64,000 bases of DNA from HR10 sp964615335 (GCA_964615335.1 CAZTMT010000006.1:1-64000), one strand, 5' to 3'; shown: positions 35,034 to 44,989, counted from the stretch's first letter. The notes: generated by a model from the sequence alone, not told the origin. Numbers and translations are program-made.

Positions 35034-35327
35034 TCACGTGAGGGAGCGTGCATTTCCCCCCGCGATAGCGGGGATGATCGAGACTTCCGTGCCCTCTTTC
35101 AGCTCCGTCGCCAGTCCGCTCAGGAAGCGAATGTCCTCCCCGTCCACGTAGATGTTGACGAATCGTCGGAGCTTCCCATCGGGCTCGCGCAAACGCTCCG
35201 TGATCCCCGGATACTGTTTCTCCAACTGCTCGAGCACTTCGCCGACAGTTCGAGCGGAAAGCTCGATCAGATCCCGGTTCTCCGTGAAGCGCCGGAGAGG
35301 TTGAGGAATTCGTACGGTCACGCTCAT
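35034..35327 (-). CDS. MoaD/ThiS-like sulfur carrier with a tail after Gly-Gly
   Basis: A 97-residue beta-grasp protein. It has the family's FVNIYVDGEDIRFL stretch near 56-69 and IIPAIAGG at residues 84-91, but six residues (NARSLT) follow the Gly-Gly. Carriers of this type must lose the tail before the E1-like enzyme can act, usually by a JAMM peptidase, as with HcyS in Wolinella. None is in this window. GAGGAGAGG precedes ATG 35327. It starts 18 bases after the threonine synthase gene and precedes the E1-like gene, so a thiocarboxylate pathway for a sulfur amino acid is likely. Confidence 0.82.
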   Translation of the reverse strand: MSVTVRIPQPLRRFTENRDLIELSARTVGEVLEQLEKQYPGITERLREPDGKLRRFVNIYVDGEDIRFLSGLATELKEGTEVSIIPAIAGGNARSLT

Positions 35328-35345
35328 TCGTCCTCTCCTCCGTGT

Positions 35346-36608
35346 TCAGAATCCCTGTCGGAGCAATTGCTCCAGGTCGGTGATCTTGGGCGCAATCGTG
35401 ATCGGAGGCGTCGCCGAGAGCGCTTCCATCGTCTTGAGTCCATTTCCCGTGATGGCCAGTACGACGGTCTCTTCCGGAGAGAGGTATCCTTGCTCGGCGA
35501 GCTTCTTGGCCGCGGCGACGGTCACTCCTCCGGCTGTTTCGGTGAAGATCCCTTCGGTCTCCGCCAGAAGGCGTATGCCTTCCAGAATCTCCTCATCGCT
35601 TGCGTCCTCGGCCCATCCTCCGCTTTCGCGGATGACTCGCGCGGCGAAATACCCATCGGCCGGATCCCCAATGGCCAGCGAGTGGGCGATCGTGCGCGGC
35701 TTCACCGGGCGAATCTCCTCCTGTCCCTCCTTGACGGCGGCGACGATCGGATTGCATCCGCGCGCTTGAGCGCCGAACAATCGGGGGCGCGCTTCGGGGA
35801 TCAGTCCGAGGCGCTGTAGTTCCATGAAGGCCTTGTGGATCTTGGTCAGCAACGAACCTCCGGCCATCGGAACGATCACCGCCTGCGGGGCGCGCCAGCC
35901 CAGTTGTTCGGCGATCTCGAATCCGACGGTCTTGGAGCCCTCCGAGTAGAAGGGGCGCAGGTTGACGTTGACCAATCCCCAGTTGAGCGTGTAGACGATC
36001 TCGCTGCAAAGGCGGTTGACATCATCGTAGGTGCCGCGAATGGCGATCACGCGCGCGCCATAGATTTGCGTGCCGAGGATCTTGGCCTGCTCCAGCACTT
36101 CGGGGATGAAGATGTACGCCTTCAATCCGGCGCGGGCGGCATTGGCAGCGACAGAGTTGGCGAGATTTCCCGTTGAAGCACATCCGACGATCTCGAAGCC
36201 GAATTCGCAGGCTTTCGACAAAGAGACGGCGACGACGCGATCTTTGAACGAGAGCGTCGGATGGCACACCCCATCGTTTTTGATGTAAAGGTTCTTCAAG
36301 CCCAGAGCCGCGCCCAGTCGCGGAGCGGGAAGAAGAGGCGTATATCCGGTCTCCGTCCCCACCCGCGGAGGAGCGCTCAGCGGAAGCAGCTCGCGGTATC
36401 GCCACATCGTCGGCGGGCGCGCAGCGATGCGCGCGCGCGAGACCACGCGCGCCAGGGCCTCGTAGTCGTACTCCACTTCCAGAGGGCCGAAACACTGCTC
36501 GCAGATGGCCAGGGGCTGTTCCGGATACGCGGCCCGGCAGAGCCGGCAGCGCAATCCCGTCACGTAGCTTCTCGTTGTGGCTTCGATCGCTTGGCTTTCC
36601 TCGGCCAT
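35346..36608 (-). CDS. thrC: Threonine synthase-like PLP enzyme with N-terminal zinc ribbon
   Basis: A 420-residue fold-II PLP enzyme. An N-terminal zinc ribbon (CRLC..CEQC, residues about 21-40) precedes the catalytic domain, with the PLP lysine in LSFKDR and the phosphate loop STGNLANS. It converts O-phosphohomoserine to threonine in known relatives of this type. Its tight linkage with a sulfur-carrier protein (18-base gap) means a sulfhydrylase role is possible, but the sequence reads as ThrC. ATG 36608 has AAGGAG 11 bases upstream. Confidence 0.85.
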   Translation of the reverse strand: MAEESQAIEATTRSYVTGLRCRLCRAAYPEQPLAICEQCFGPLEVEYDYEALARVVSRARIAARPPTMWRYRELLPLSAPPRVGTETGYTPLLPAPRLGAALGLKNLYIKNDGVCHPTLSFKDRVVAVSLSKACEFGFEIVGCASTGNLANSVAANAARAGLKAYIFIPEVLEQAKILGTQIYGARVIAIRGTYDDVNRLCSEIVYTLNWGLVNVNLRPFYSEGSKTVGFEIAEQLGWRAPQAVIVPMAGGSLLTKIHKAFMELQRLGLIPEARPRLFGAQARGCNPIVAAVKEGQEEIRPVKPRTIAHSLAIGDPADGYFAARVIRESGGWAEDASDEEILEGIRLLAETEGIFTETAGGVTVAAAKKLAEQGYLSPEETVVLAITGNGLKTMEALSATPPITIAPKITDLEQLLRQGF

Positions 36609-36734
36609 GATCTCATGATCTCCTTCTTTGGCCCCCTGTCTTCCAAAGCGTGTAAATGGCAAAGACTACGCGCCCTGGTCGCATCTGTCAAGATCCCGGA
36701 AGCAACACTTTCTCTTCGGTCCGGAGAGCAGCTC

Positions 36735-37700
36735 TCACGACGCCGCAAGAAGTTGGCGCAGGGCCTGCCGCGTGATGTTTCCTCCGGAGAGATCGAGTAC
36801 GACTTTGCGCCCGCGCAATCGGTCTTTGATCTTGAGCGCCGCTGCCAGGGGGGCTGCTCCTGCCGCCTCGACGAGATTGTGCGTCGCTTCCATCATGAGG
36901 AGGATAGCCTGGCGGATCTCCTCATCGCTGACCAGGATGAAGTCGCTCAGATATTGGCGCAAAAGGATCAGGGGCAATTCGAAGCCGACGCGCGTGGCGA
37001 GCCCTTCGGCGAAAGTGTTCATGAAGTCGGTCGTGACGACTCGCCCCTCTCGCCAGGAGAGGTAGGCGGCCGGAGCGGCCTCGGATTGGACTCCGATGAC
37101 TTCGATCTCGGGATTGAGCGTGCGCGCGGCCAGGGCGATGCCCGAAGCCCCGCTGCCCCCGCCCACGGGCACCAGGATGACTTCGACATCGGGCAGATCC
37201 TCGACGATCTCCAGGCCGATGGTTCCCACGCCGGCGATCAGATGCGGCTCGTTCGCCGAATGGATGTAGCGATATCCCTCGCGCTCGGCCAGTTGCTCGA
37301 CGTACTGGCGCGCTTCGTCGAAGTCTCTCCCGTGGACGAGGATCTCGGCACCCAGCCGCTCGATGGCCTTCACCTTATCGGGATTGCTGCCGACGGGCAC
37401 GGCGACGCGCGCCCGCACGCCGAAGAGCCGCGCCGCCCAGGCGATGGACTGCCCGTGATTCCCTGTCGAAGCCGTGATGACGCCGCGACGGCGTTCCTCC
37501 GGGCTCAGGCGCGCGATGAGATTCACCCCTCCGCGCACTTTGAACGCCCCGATCGGTTGGTGATTCTCATGCTTGACGTACACTTCCGCTTCGAGCAGCT
37601 CGCTCAAACCCGCATAGGGGTAGAGGGGGGTCCGCGGCAAATAGGAGCGAATCAGTGCGCGCGCCTCCAGCACATCCAGAAACGTCGGTATCGTGTGCAT
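36735..37700 (-). CDS. Threonine dehydratase (no regulatory domain)
   Basis: A 321-residue fold-II PLP enzyme. The PLP lysine is in QPIGAFKVRGG, the phosphate loop is STGNHGQS, and the glycine loop is PVGGGSGASG. It deaminates threonine (or serine) to the 2-oxo acid. There is no C-terminal ACT-like domain, so it is the catabolic or unregulated type; serine racemase is a close alternative. AGGGAGGAGGG precedes ATG 37700. It lies upstream of thrC on the same strand, 126 bases apart. Confidence 0.86.
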   Translation of the reverse strand: MHTIPTFLDVLEARALIRSYLPRTPLYPYAGLSELLEAEVYVKHENHQPIGAFKVRGGVNLIARLSPEERRRGVITASTGNHGQSIAWAARLFGVRARVAVPVGSNPDKVKAIERLGAEILVHGRDFDEARQYVEQLAEREGYRYIHSANEPHLIAGVGTIGLEIVEDLPDVEVILVPVGGGSGASGIALAARTLNPEIEVIGVQSEAAPAAYLSWREGRVVTTDFMNTFAEGLATRVGFELPLILLRQYLSDFILVSDEEIRQAILLMMEATHNLVEAAGAAPLAAALKIKDRLRGRKVVLDLSGGNITRQALRQLLAAS

Positions 37701-37817
37701 CCCTCCTCCCTCCTTCTTCGCGACATGGACATGGGATTGTGCCATAGGGGAGGCGTCCGGGCCAAAGGCTAGGCAAGTGGCCGGAATTCGCGATACAATG
37801 AGGGAAGGAGAAGAGCC

Positions 37818-40800
37818 GTGGGTCACCTGCACATCTGGTTCGAGCCGGTCCTCGGACGCAATCGCGAGGCCTTCGTCCGGCGCTGTCAGGAAGCTCTGCG
37901 AGCCGGGCAGGAGCAGAGCTTTCTTTATCTTGTCGCGACGCGCCCTCTCTGGGAAGACGTCGTGCGTCGCATCCTCGATGGGGAGCACCTCGCGGCCTGT
38001 GGGGAGCTGCGCGTCTTCCTCTTCGATGGCCTGGTGCGATGGCTTCTTCAGGAGAGCGGCCTCACGCGCCCTCTTCTGCCGGAGGGGGGACGCATCGCGC
38101 TGCTTGAGCGCCTGCTCGGGCTGTTGCAACAGGAGCGCGCGCTCGGGCATGTGCACGAGATCGCGCATCTGCCCGGATGCGCCCGTTCGATCGCTCGGCT
38201 GCTGGGCGAATTGCAGCGAGCTGATCTCTCCCCCGAGGACTTCGCCGAGTGGGTTTTGGGGACGGCGCACCCCCATCCTCGCGATCGCGACCTGGCTCTC
38301 ATTTACGCGACCTACGCGCGCGCTGTGGAGGAGATCGGCGCCCTTGATCCCGATCAGGCTTACTGTCGCGCTCTGGACCTTTTCCGCGAGCGCCCGGATC
38401 TCCCTCTGCCCTTGCGCGCGACGCGCGTCCTTTTGGTCGAAGGGTTTTTCGATTTCACACCTGTGCAGAAGAAGCTCCTGCGGTATCTCATCGAGCGCGT
38501 GCCGGAGGCCTTCGTGAGCCTTATCTTCGATCCGGAGAACGCGGCTGTCTTCCAGGAGCCGCTCGGGGATACGCTCGGCTTCTTCCAGTCGTTCGGCGAG
38601 TCCGTTGTTTTCGAGCAGAAGACGGAGGCGCTCCCTCGAGATCCGCGTCTTCGGCCCCTGCGGCGGAAGCTTTTCGCGCTCGGGGCGCCTCATGGGGAAG
38701 GAGAAGAAGACGTTCGGGGCGAACCGCCGATCCAGATCCTGGCGGCCATGGGGTTCGTTCAGGAGGTGGCGGAGATCGCTCGTCGGATCAAGCAGCTCAT
38801 TCACGATGAGGGGTATCGGGCGTCGGAGATCGCCGTGATCGCGCGCGACGCCGCGTACGTGAGAGCGCTCGCCGAGGAGCTTCCCCGCGTGGGCGTTCCC
38901 GTTGCGCTTGATGTGACCGAGTCTCTGGCGGACGTTCCGGTCGTCAAGGCCGCCCTGCGCGTCCTCGACGCGCGGGTGGGGCAGGAGGCGACCCAGTCGT
39001 ATGTGGCTCTGCTCAAGAACGACTATCTGCAGGCTTTCAGCGAGCTGGATCGCGATGCGATCGAGAGCGCGATGCGGGCCGTGGGGACGGATCTGAACAT
39101 CCACGACTTCCGCAAGCGCGCGCGCGACATGCAACGCCTCAAGCAACATCAGGCGCGCACGCTCACGGCGCGGACTGTGGATCTGGAGGAGGTTCAGCAG
39201 GAGCTGGCGCGATTGCAGCGTGGAGAGCGGGCTCTGGAAGCGGCGCTGGACGCCATAGACGGGATGCGGCGCGCGCTCGCGCACATTCCCGAAGAGGGGA
39301 GTCTGGCCGATCTGCTGGAGGGATTCCGGCGCGCTCTGGCGGCCTTCGGCTTGCCCGAGAGCTTGATGCGGGAGTTGGAGACGGCGGGATCGGATGAGAC
39401 GGCTCTGTCTCGGCTCGCGCGCGATCTGCGGGGATGGCGGGCTCTGGACGAATGCCTGGAGAGCCTGCGGCAGCTCGCCGAGCGCACGCCCGCAGCCGAG
39501 GCGAACGCAGCGGCCGAGCCGTGGGGGGGGATCTCCTCGGACGTCGCTCGCGCCCTGTTCCAAAGACCGCTCACCGTCAGCCAGTTTCGCGATCTGCTCA
39601 CGGCGTGGCTTCAGTCGTCGGAGTTTCGCCGCGAACGCGCTCAAGCTTCGGGCGTGCGCCTTCTGGAAGCCACGCAGGCGCGCGGTCTGGCCTTTCGCGT
39701 CATCTTCGTGCCGGGCCTCATCGAAGGAGGATTCCCCCGCGCTCCCGAAAGCGATTGGATCTATCCGGCCGCCGAACGCGAAGCCCTCGCGCGCGCGGGC
39801 CTCTTTCTGGAAGATCTCTCGCCCCGCCGATTCGCAGCCAAGGAGGCGCACTTCTTCTATCACGCTCTCTGCCAGGCGACCGAACGCCTCTGTCTGAGCT
39901 ATCCCCGCGCCGAGGCCACCGGAGAAGAGACCGTGCCTTCGCCTTTTCTGGAAGAAGTCCGACGGGTTTATTCCTCGCTTCACGATGGGGGGGAGAGAGT
40001 GAGCCTCATCCCGATACGCGAGGTCGAACCGACGACCTATGACGTACGCGCCATCGCCTCGGCGGCCGATGGGCGGCGAGCGCTGCTGGCGAGCCTCTAC
40101 CAGACGACGTCCGATGATGCGCTTGTGCTGCATCTTTACACTGAGGCCCTGCGCGCGGGGTGGATCGAGCGCGGGCTCCTGGAGCGCGTGCAGATCGAGC
40201 GGCGACGAGAACAGGGCGAATGGGGACCGTTCACCGGCGTGCTCACCGATCCGGCACTCGGCCATCATCTGCGCAGACGTTTCGGTCCCGCGCGCCTCTA
40301 CTCTCCGAGCCAGTTGAACACCTATGGACGATGCCCGTTCCAGTTCTTCTGTCAGCGCGTGCTCCGTCTGGAGAAACGGGAGGAGGCGTCGCTGGATCTC
40401 GTCGCTCTGGATCGCGGGTATCTCCTGCATGCCATCTTGCAGAGTTTCTTCGAGCGGCACATGCGGGGGCCCCTCAGACCAGAACGGCGTCACGAGTATC
40501 GCGAGGAGATGCGACAGGTGGCCGAGCGCATCTTCTCCGAGTACGAACAGAAAGCGCTGCCCTTGAATCGCGCACTCTGGGAGCTAGAGAAGGCCGAGAT
40601 CCTCGATACCGTGATCCGATTCCTGGATGCCGAGATCCAGTATCAACAGCAGACCGGCGGACGCATGCATCCTCACTGGCTGGAGCTGGGATTCGGCATG
40701 AGTCCGGGAGAGAAGGAGCGCTGCCATCCCGACTCTCGAAGGGAGCCGCTCGTTCTGCGGCGCCCCGGCGCCTCGCGAACCGGTCTCACAGAGGACCGGA

Positions 40801-41276
40801 TTCAAATTCGCGGGCGCATTGATCGCGTGGATCGCTCCGCTGATGGACGCTATATCGTCTACGATTACAAGTCGGGGGAGGGAGCCTCGGTCGAGGAGAT
40901 GGAGGAAGGAAGCGATTTGCAGATCCCCCTCTACATTCGCGCCCTGCAGCATCTGTTCCTGAAGCCGGGGGAGGAGGTCATCGGCGGGGGGTATTATTCG
41001 GTCCGAACGGGAAAACGGACTCGGGGGCTTTACCGGGAGGAGTTCGCCGAGCTGACCGCCATCAGCGGGCGCGCGCGCGCTTCGCTCGCGACGTCCGCGT
41101 GGCAGGAGCATCTGGCGCAAGCGGAGCGCTTCGCCTGGCAGTACGTGGAGGGCATGCGTCGGGGGGATTTTCGCGTCCTTCCCAAAAATGAGGCCTGCTG
41201 CCCCCGATGCGATTTCCGCATCGTCTGTCGGTACAAGGCCCCTTCTCTCCCGGAGACCTCCGGAGAGCACCGATGA
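37818..41276 (+). CDS. addB: AddB/RexB-type helicase-nuclease subunit with Fe-S nuclease domain
   Basis: A 1152-residue protein. The C-terminal PD-(D/E)XK nuclease has RIDRVD and IVYDYKSGEG (the D..YK motif), clamped by an Fe-S cluster: C839 (YGRCPFQFF), then C1128, C1131 and C1137. The N-terminus aligns to inactivated UvrD-like helicase domains but I find no Walker A glycine-lysine loop, as in RexB. With AddA it should process double-strand breaks for RecA. GTG 37818 follows GGAG. Its stop overlaps the addA start (ATGA), so translation is coupled. Confidence 0.82.
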   Translation: MGHLHIWFEPVLGRNREAFVRRCQEALRAGQEQSFLYLVATRPLWEDVVRRILDGEHLAACGELRVFLFDGLVRWLLQESGLTRPLLPEGGRIALLERLLGLLQQERALGHVHEIAHLPGCARSIARLLGELQRADLSPEDFAEWVLGTAHPHPRDRDLALIYATYARAVEEIGALDPDQAYCRALDLFRERPDLPLPLRATRVLLVEGFFDFTPVQKKLLRYLIERVPEAFVSLIFDPENAAVFQEPLGDTLGFFQSFGESVVFEQKTEALPRDPRLRPLRRKLFALGAPHGEGEEDVRGEPPIQILAAMGFVQEVAEIARRIKQLIHDEGYRASEIAVIARDAAYVRALAEELPRVGVPVALDVTESLADVPVVKAALRVLDARVGQEATQSYVALLKNDYLQAFSELDRDAIESAMRAVGTDLNIHDFRKRARDMQRLKQHQARTLTARTVDLEEVQQELARLQRGERALEAALDAIDGMRRALAHIPEEGSLADLLEGFRRALAAFGLPESLMRELETAGSDETALSRLARDLRGWRALDECLESLRQLAERTPAAEANAAAEPWGGISSDVARALFQRPLTVSQFRDLLTAWLQSSEFRRERAQASGVRLLEATQARGLAFRVIFVPGLIEGGFPRAPESDWIYPAAEREALARAGLFLEDLSPRRFAAKEAHFFYHALCQATERLCLSYPRAEATGEETVPSPFLEEVRRVYSSLHDGGERVSLIPIREVEPTTYDVRAIASAADGRRALLASLYQTTSDDALVLHLYTEALRAGWIERGLLERVQIERRREQGEWGPFTGVLTDPALGHHLRRRFGPARLYSPSQLNTYGRCPFQFFCQRVLRLEKREEASLDLVALDRGYLLHAILQSFFERHMRGPLRPERRHEYREEMRQVAERIFSEYEQKALPLNRALWELEKAEILDTVIRFLDAEIQYQQQTGGRMHPHWLELGFGMSPGEKERCHPDSRREPLVLRRPGASRTGLTEDRIQIRGRIDRVDRSADGRYIVYDYKSGEGASVEEMEEGSDLQIPLYIRALQHLFLKPGEEVIGGGYYSVRTGKRTRGLYREEFAELTAISGRARASLATSAWQEHLAQAERFAWQYVEGMRRGDFRVLPKNEACCPRCDFRIVCRYKAPSLPETSGEHR

Positions 41277-44200
41277 ACCGCGATCAGCTCACGCCTGCTC
41301 AACGCGAAGCCGTTCAGACGCTCGATCGGTCGCTTGTCGTGACGGCTGGCCCCGGAGCCGGAAAGACGCGCGTGCTTGTCGAGCGCGTGCAGTATATTCT
41401 CGAGCGGGGCGACGCGAGCCTGGAGGAGATCGTCGCCGTGACGTTCACCAACCGGGCGGCGCGCGAGATGAAGACGAAACTCCGACAGGCTCTCCGGGCG
41501 CTGGCCGAGCGCGATCCCGCGCCTCGATGGCGCGAGCTGGCGCGACAGGTCGAGACGGCGGCCATCTCCACCATTCACGGATTCTGCGCGCGCCTTTTGC
41601 GCGCCCATCCGGTAGAGGCGCGCGTAGATCCGGAATTCGTGATCCTTGATGAGTTCGCCTCTCGTATGCTGCTCGCACGAGCGGTCGCTGAGGTCGTTCA
41701 GGAGCGAATTGATGCCCAGCAAGAGATCATCGGGCGCCTGGTCATCGGCTACTCGCGACGCGGACTCTGCGAAGTCCTCACCCAGCTCTACGCGACGCTG
41801 CGCGCTCTGGGGCAGTCCTGGGCCGACGTCCTCGCGCTGACCGAAAAGAGCCGACGCACGCTCGACGACTATCATGCTGCCGTCGCGCGGTGGGAGGAAG
41901 CGGCCGAGCGCCTGATCGCCTTCCCGGAGCCGACCCCGCAGATAGCCGAGCAGATTCAGGCCTTCGAGCGCGCGTTTCGCCTCTACGGACCGCTGCTGCG
42001 CATGGATCCGCGAATCGAAGACGCTCCAATCTTTGAAGAGTGCCTGCAGGAGCTTCGAAAAGCGCGTGTCTCCAGGCGCGGGCGCGTGAGTTCGCACGTC
42101 TCCGAAGTCGAGACGTGCCTTGAGGAGCTGGAGTGGACGTTCTACGATGTGTGCGCCGGCGAGGTCCTCGCGGCACTGGGCGAGCTGATGCACGAGGTGG
42201 AGGCGCGCTACGAGCAGTTCAAGCGAGAGCGCAACGCTCTGGATTACGAAGACCTGCAATGGAAAGCGCGCCAGGTGCTTCGCACCTCCCCCGCCATTGC
42301 CGCCTCCTATCGGCGACAGATCCGCCATCTTCTTGTGGACGAATTCCAGGATACGAATGCCTTGCAGAAGGAGATCCTCGATCTCTTGCGGGGAGGGGAA
42401 GAGCAGCCTCATCTCTTTCTGGTCGGCGATGCCAAGCAGTCCATCTATAACTTTCGCGGAGCAGCGGTCGAGGTCTTCCTGAGCGCTCAGCGCGAGATCG
42501 TCGAGCGCGGGGGGGCGCAGATTGAGCTGCAGACGAATTTCCGGAGCACGGAGCCCCTGGTGCGGTTCTTCAACGAATTCTTCAGTCGCCTTCTGCGCCT
42601 GGACGAGTCCTCCGAAGCATGGGAGGACTATCCTCTGCAGGAGCTGGGGCGGACGCCCTTTGCGCCCATGACTGCGCACCGTCGGGGAGGAGTCGAGACG
42701 CCCGTCGAGCTGCTGCTAGAGATCGGCCCGCACGTTCGAGAGAGGGAACAGGCGCGCCGCTGGGAAGCGGAGCGTCTGGCCGACCGCCTTCTTCGCCTCG
42801 TGCGAGATCAAGAGCCTGTGATGGACGCCGAAGGGAATCTGCGCCCGGCCCGCTACGGGGACATCGCGCTGCTCTTTCGCGCGATGACCGACGTGAAGAT
42901 CTACGAACACGCCCTGCGCGAGCGCGGGATTCCGTACTACGTGCTCGCCGGACGCGGATTCTACGAACGGGAGGAGATCCAGGACTTGCTCTCGCTGCTT
43001 CAGTTTCTGGAGAACAAGACCGATGAGGTGGCCCTTGTGGCCGCCTTGCGCTCGCCGCTGTTTGGCCTTTCGGATGAAGCGCTCTTTTGGCTGCGTCAGG
43101 CCGCGGAAGCGCGCGCAGAAGGATGGCTCGATCCGCATCCTTTGCTCACCGAGCTGCGGGAGCATGAGCGCGTGCCGGGGATCTCTCCGCAAGAGCGACC
43201 GCGCGTTGCGCGCGCGGCCGACGTGCTCCAGCACTTGTTGCGTCTGCGGAATCGCCTCTCGCTGGTCGAGCTGCTTGAGGAGATCCTGGCCCTCACGCAC
43301 TTTGAGGCCATTCAGGCGACGGCCTTCGATGGTCATCAGCGCGTGGCCAATATCCGGAAGCTCATCGAGCTGGCCCGAGGGTTCGAAGCGGGCGGGCCGC
43401 ACGTTCTGAGCGATTTCCTGACTTTCGTGCGACAGTTCGCCGAGATCGCCGAGGAGAGCGAAGCTCCGCTGACCACCGAGGCGGCCGATGCCGTTCGACT
43501 CCTGACCGTGCATAAGGCCAAGGGCCTGGAATTCCCCATCGTCGTGCTGCCTGATCTCTCCCGTCCCTTCCGGCGAGACGCTCCGCCTCTGGTTTTCGAT
43601 CGCGCGGCGGGCCTGGGGCTGAAAATCCCGGATCGCCGGGGACGGCTGCATGAGACGTGGACGCGACAGCGCGTGCTGCGCTTCCTGCGACTGCGGGAGC
43701 ATTTCGAGAATCAGCGCCTGCTGTTTGTCGCCATGACGCGGGCTCAGGATCGCCTCATCCTCTCCGGAGCGAGCGAGCGGCTCCGCTCCGGGGATTCTTC
43801 GTCAGAGGATCTCCCCGTTCCGGGAACGAGCTGGCTCGATTGGATCGTGCGCGTCCTGGAGCTGCCGGAGACTGAGGCTCTGCCGGACGTCTACACCTGG
43901 AACGGCCTTCGCGTGCGGCTCCGCGTGGGCCGAGGGGAAGCGCTCGAAGGAGCAGCAGTCGCTCGGCAGACGCTCATCGCCCGCTATCCTGCGCTCGAGC
44001 GCGGAGAGCCTCTTCCGCCCTCTCTTCTGCCTCCGCTCTCGGAAGCCGAGCAGCAGCAGTTGCAGCGCCTCATGGGACGGCTGGCTCCTCTGGTGCCGGA
44101 GCCCGTCGAAGGCCTCTTGTCCGTGGCCGTCACACGTCTGCTCGCCCTCAACCGCTGCCCCTTGCAGTTCTACTACGAGAGCGTGCTCGATCTCCCCGTT

Positions 44201-44932
44201 TGGGATGAGTACGAGGACACCGCGCCAACGGGGGAGCCGGCCGCAGAACCGGTGCACCTCTCTCCTCCGCTCCGGGGGCGTCTTGTGCATCGCTTCTGCC
44301 AGGAGTACGATGGATCGGAGCCGTGGGAGCAGGTGCTGACGCGCCTTATCGAGCAGATGGTCCCCGAACGCACCTGGACGGATGTTCCGGGGGAGATCTC
44401 TCTTCGAGAAGCCGCCTGGGCTGAGGTGCGTCCCCTGGTCCAGAACTACGTGCGGAGCGACCTGGCCCGCCTGAGCGAAGCCATTCTCTGGGGAGGGAAG
44501 CCCGGGCGCGTGGAAAGCGAGCGCGAGATCCTCTATCGCGCGCGCTGGGGAATCGTGCGCGGTCGCCTGGATAAGGTGATCCGGACCGATGACGGAGCGG
44601 TCTGGATCGTGGACTTCAAGACCGATCGCCTTCGGGGGCGCGAGGATGTCGAGCGGCTTGCGCGCGAATACGCGCTGCAGATGCAGATCTACGCTCTGGC
44701 GGCCCAACAGGCCTGGCACCCTTCGGCGATTCGCGCCGAGCTCTACTTCCTGGCTCCCGACGTGCGCGTGCCCATTTCTGTAGAAGCCCTCCCGGATGTC
44801 GCTGCGCTTGTGGATCGGCTGACCGAACAGATCGCGCGCGGGCGTCGGCGGGGGGATTTCCCGGCTCGCCCGGATCCCGAACGGTGTCGGCGCTGTCGCT
44901 GCCGCGCGTTCTGTCCCCAGCGCGCGCTCTGA
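41273..44932 (+). CDS. addA: AddA-type UvrD helicase-nuclease, with an Fe-S-type cysteine signature
   Basis: A 1219-residue protein. UvrD-family helicase motifs: Walker A AGPGAGKT (near 26-33), VTFTNRAAREM, DEFQDTN, VGDAKQSIYNFRGA and VHKAKGLEF. The C-terminal nuclease has RGRLDKV and WIVDFKTDR. It also carries C962 (NRCPLQFYY) and a terminal cluster C1205, C1208, C1214, the spacing used for the Fe-S cluster in AddB and Cas4. AddA proteins usually lack that cluster. ATG 41273 overlaps the addB stop. It unwinds DNA ends and with AddB resects them. Confidence 0.88.
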   Translation: MNRDQLTPAQREAVQTLDRSLVVTAGPGAGKTRVLVERVQYILERGDASLEEIVAVTFTNRAAREMKTKLRQALRALAERDPAPRWRELARQVETAAISTIHGFCARLLRAHPVEARVDPEFVILDEFASRMLLARAVAEVVQERIDAQQEIIGRLVIGYSRRGLCEVLTQLYATLRALGQSWADVLALTEKSRRTLDDYHAAVARWEEAAERLIAFPEPTPQIAEQIQAFERAFRLYGPLLRMDPRIEDAPIFEECLQELRKARVSRRGRVSSHVSEVETCLEELEWTFYDVCAGEVLAALGELMHEVEARYEQFKRERNALDYEDLQWKARQVLRTSPAIAASYRRQIRHLLVDEFQDTNALQKEILDLLRGGEEQPHLFLVGDAKQSIYNFRGAAVEVFLSAQREIVERGGAQIELQTNFRSTEPLVRFFNEFFSRLLRLDESSEAWEDYPLQELGRTPFAPMTAHRRGGVETPVELLLEIGPHVREREQARRWEAERLADRLLRLVRDQEPVMDAEGNLRPARYGDIALLFRAMTDVKIYEHALRERGIPYYVLAGRGFYEREEIQDLLSLLQFLENKTDEVALVAALRSPLFGLSDEALFWLRQAAEARAEGWLDPHPLLTELREHERVPGISPQERPRVARAADVLQHLLRLRNRLSLVELLEEILALTHFEAIQATAFDGHQRVANIRKLIELARGFEAGGPHVLSDFLTFVRQFAEIAEESEAPLTTEAADAVRLLTVHKAKGLEFPIVVLPDLSRPFRRDAPPLVFDRAAGLGLKIPDRRGRLHETWTRQRVLRFLRLREHFENQRLLFVAMTRAQDRLILSGASERLRSGDSSSEDLPVPGTSWLDWIVRVLELPETEALPDVYTWNGLRVRLRVGRGEALEGAAVARQTLIARYPALERGEPLPPSLLPPLSEAEQQQLQRLMGRLAPLVPEPVEGLLSVAVTRLLALNRCPLQFYYESVLDLPVWDEYEDTAPTGEPAAEPVHLSPPLRGRLVHRFCQEYDGSEPWEQVLTRLIEQMVPERTWTDVPGEISLREAAWAEVRPLVQNYVRSDLARLSEAILWGGKPGRVESEREILYRARWGIVRGRLDKVIRTDDGAVWIVDFKTDRLRGREDVERLAREYALQMQIYALAAQQAWHPSAIRAELYFLAPDVRVPISVEALPDVAALVDRLTEQIARGRRRGDFPARPDPERCRRCRCRAFCPQRAL

Positions 44933-44940
44933 TCGGCGGT

Positions 44941-44970
44941 TTGACGAAGTCTCGGAGTTTCCTCTACAAT
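44941..44970 (+). promoter_or_regulatory. Promoter of the VWFA gene pair
   Basis: TTGACG at 44941-44946 and TACAAT at 44965-44970, 18 bases apart. The start is expected near 44977, which lies past the ATG at 44969. It therefore favours ATG 44990 as the translation start and gives a very short leader. Confidence 0.7.
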
Positions 44971-44989
44971 GTGGGTGCTTCGCGGCTAT

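Noticed and set aside
36735..40493. A 1252-codon minus-strand frame joining threonine dehydratase to an upstream extension
   Set aside because: Only the last 321 codons match a protein family. The rest is antisense to addB, where the opposite strand encodes the recognisable protein, and ATG 37700 has a strong Shine-Dalgarno.
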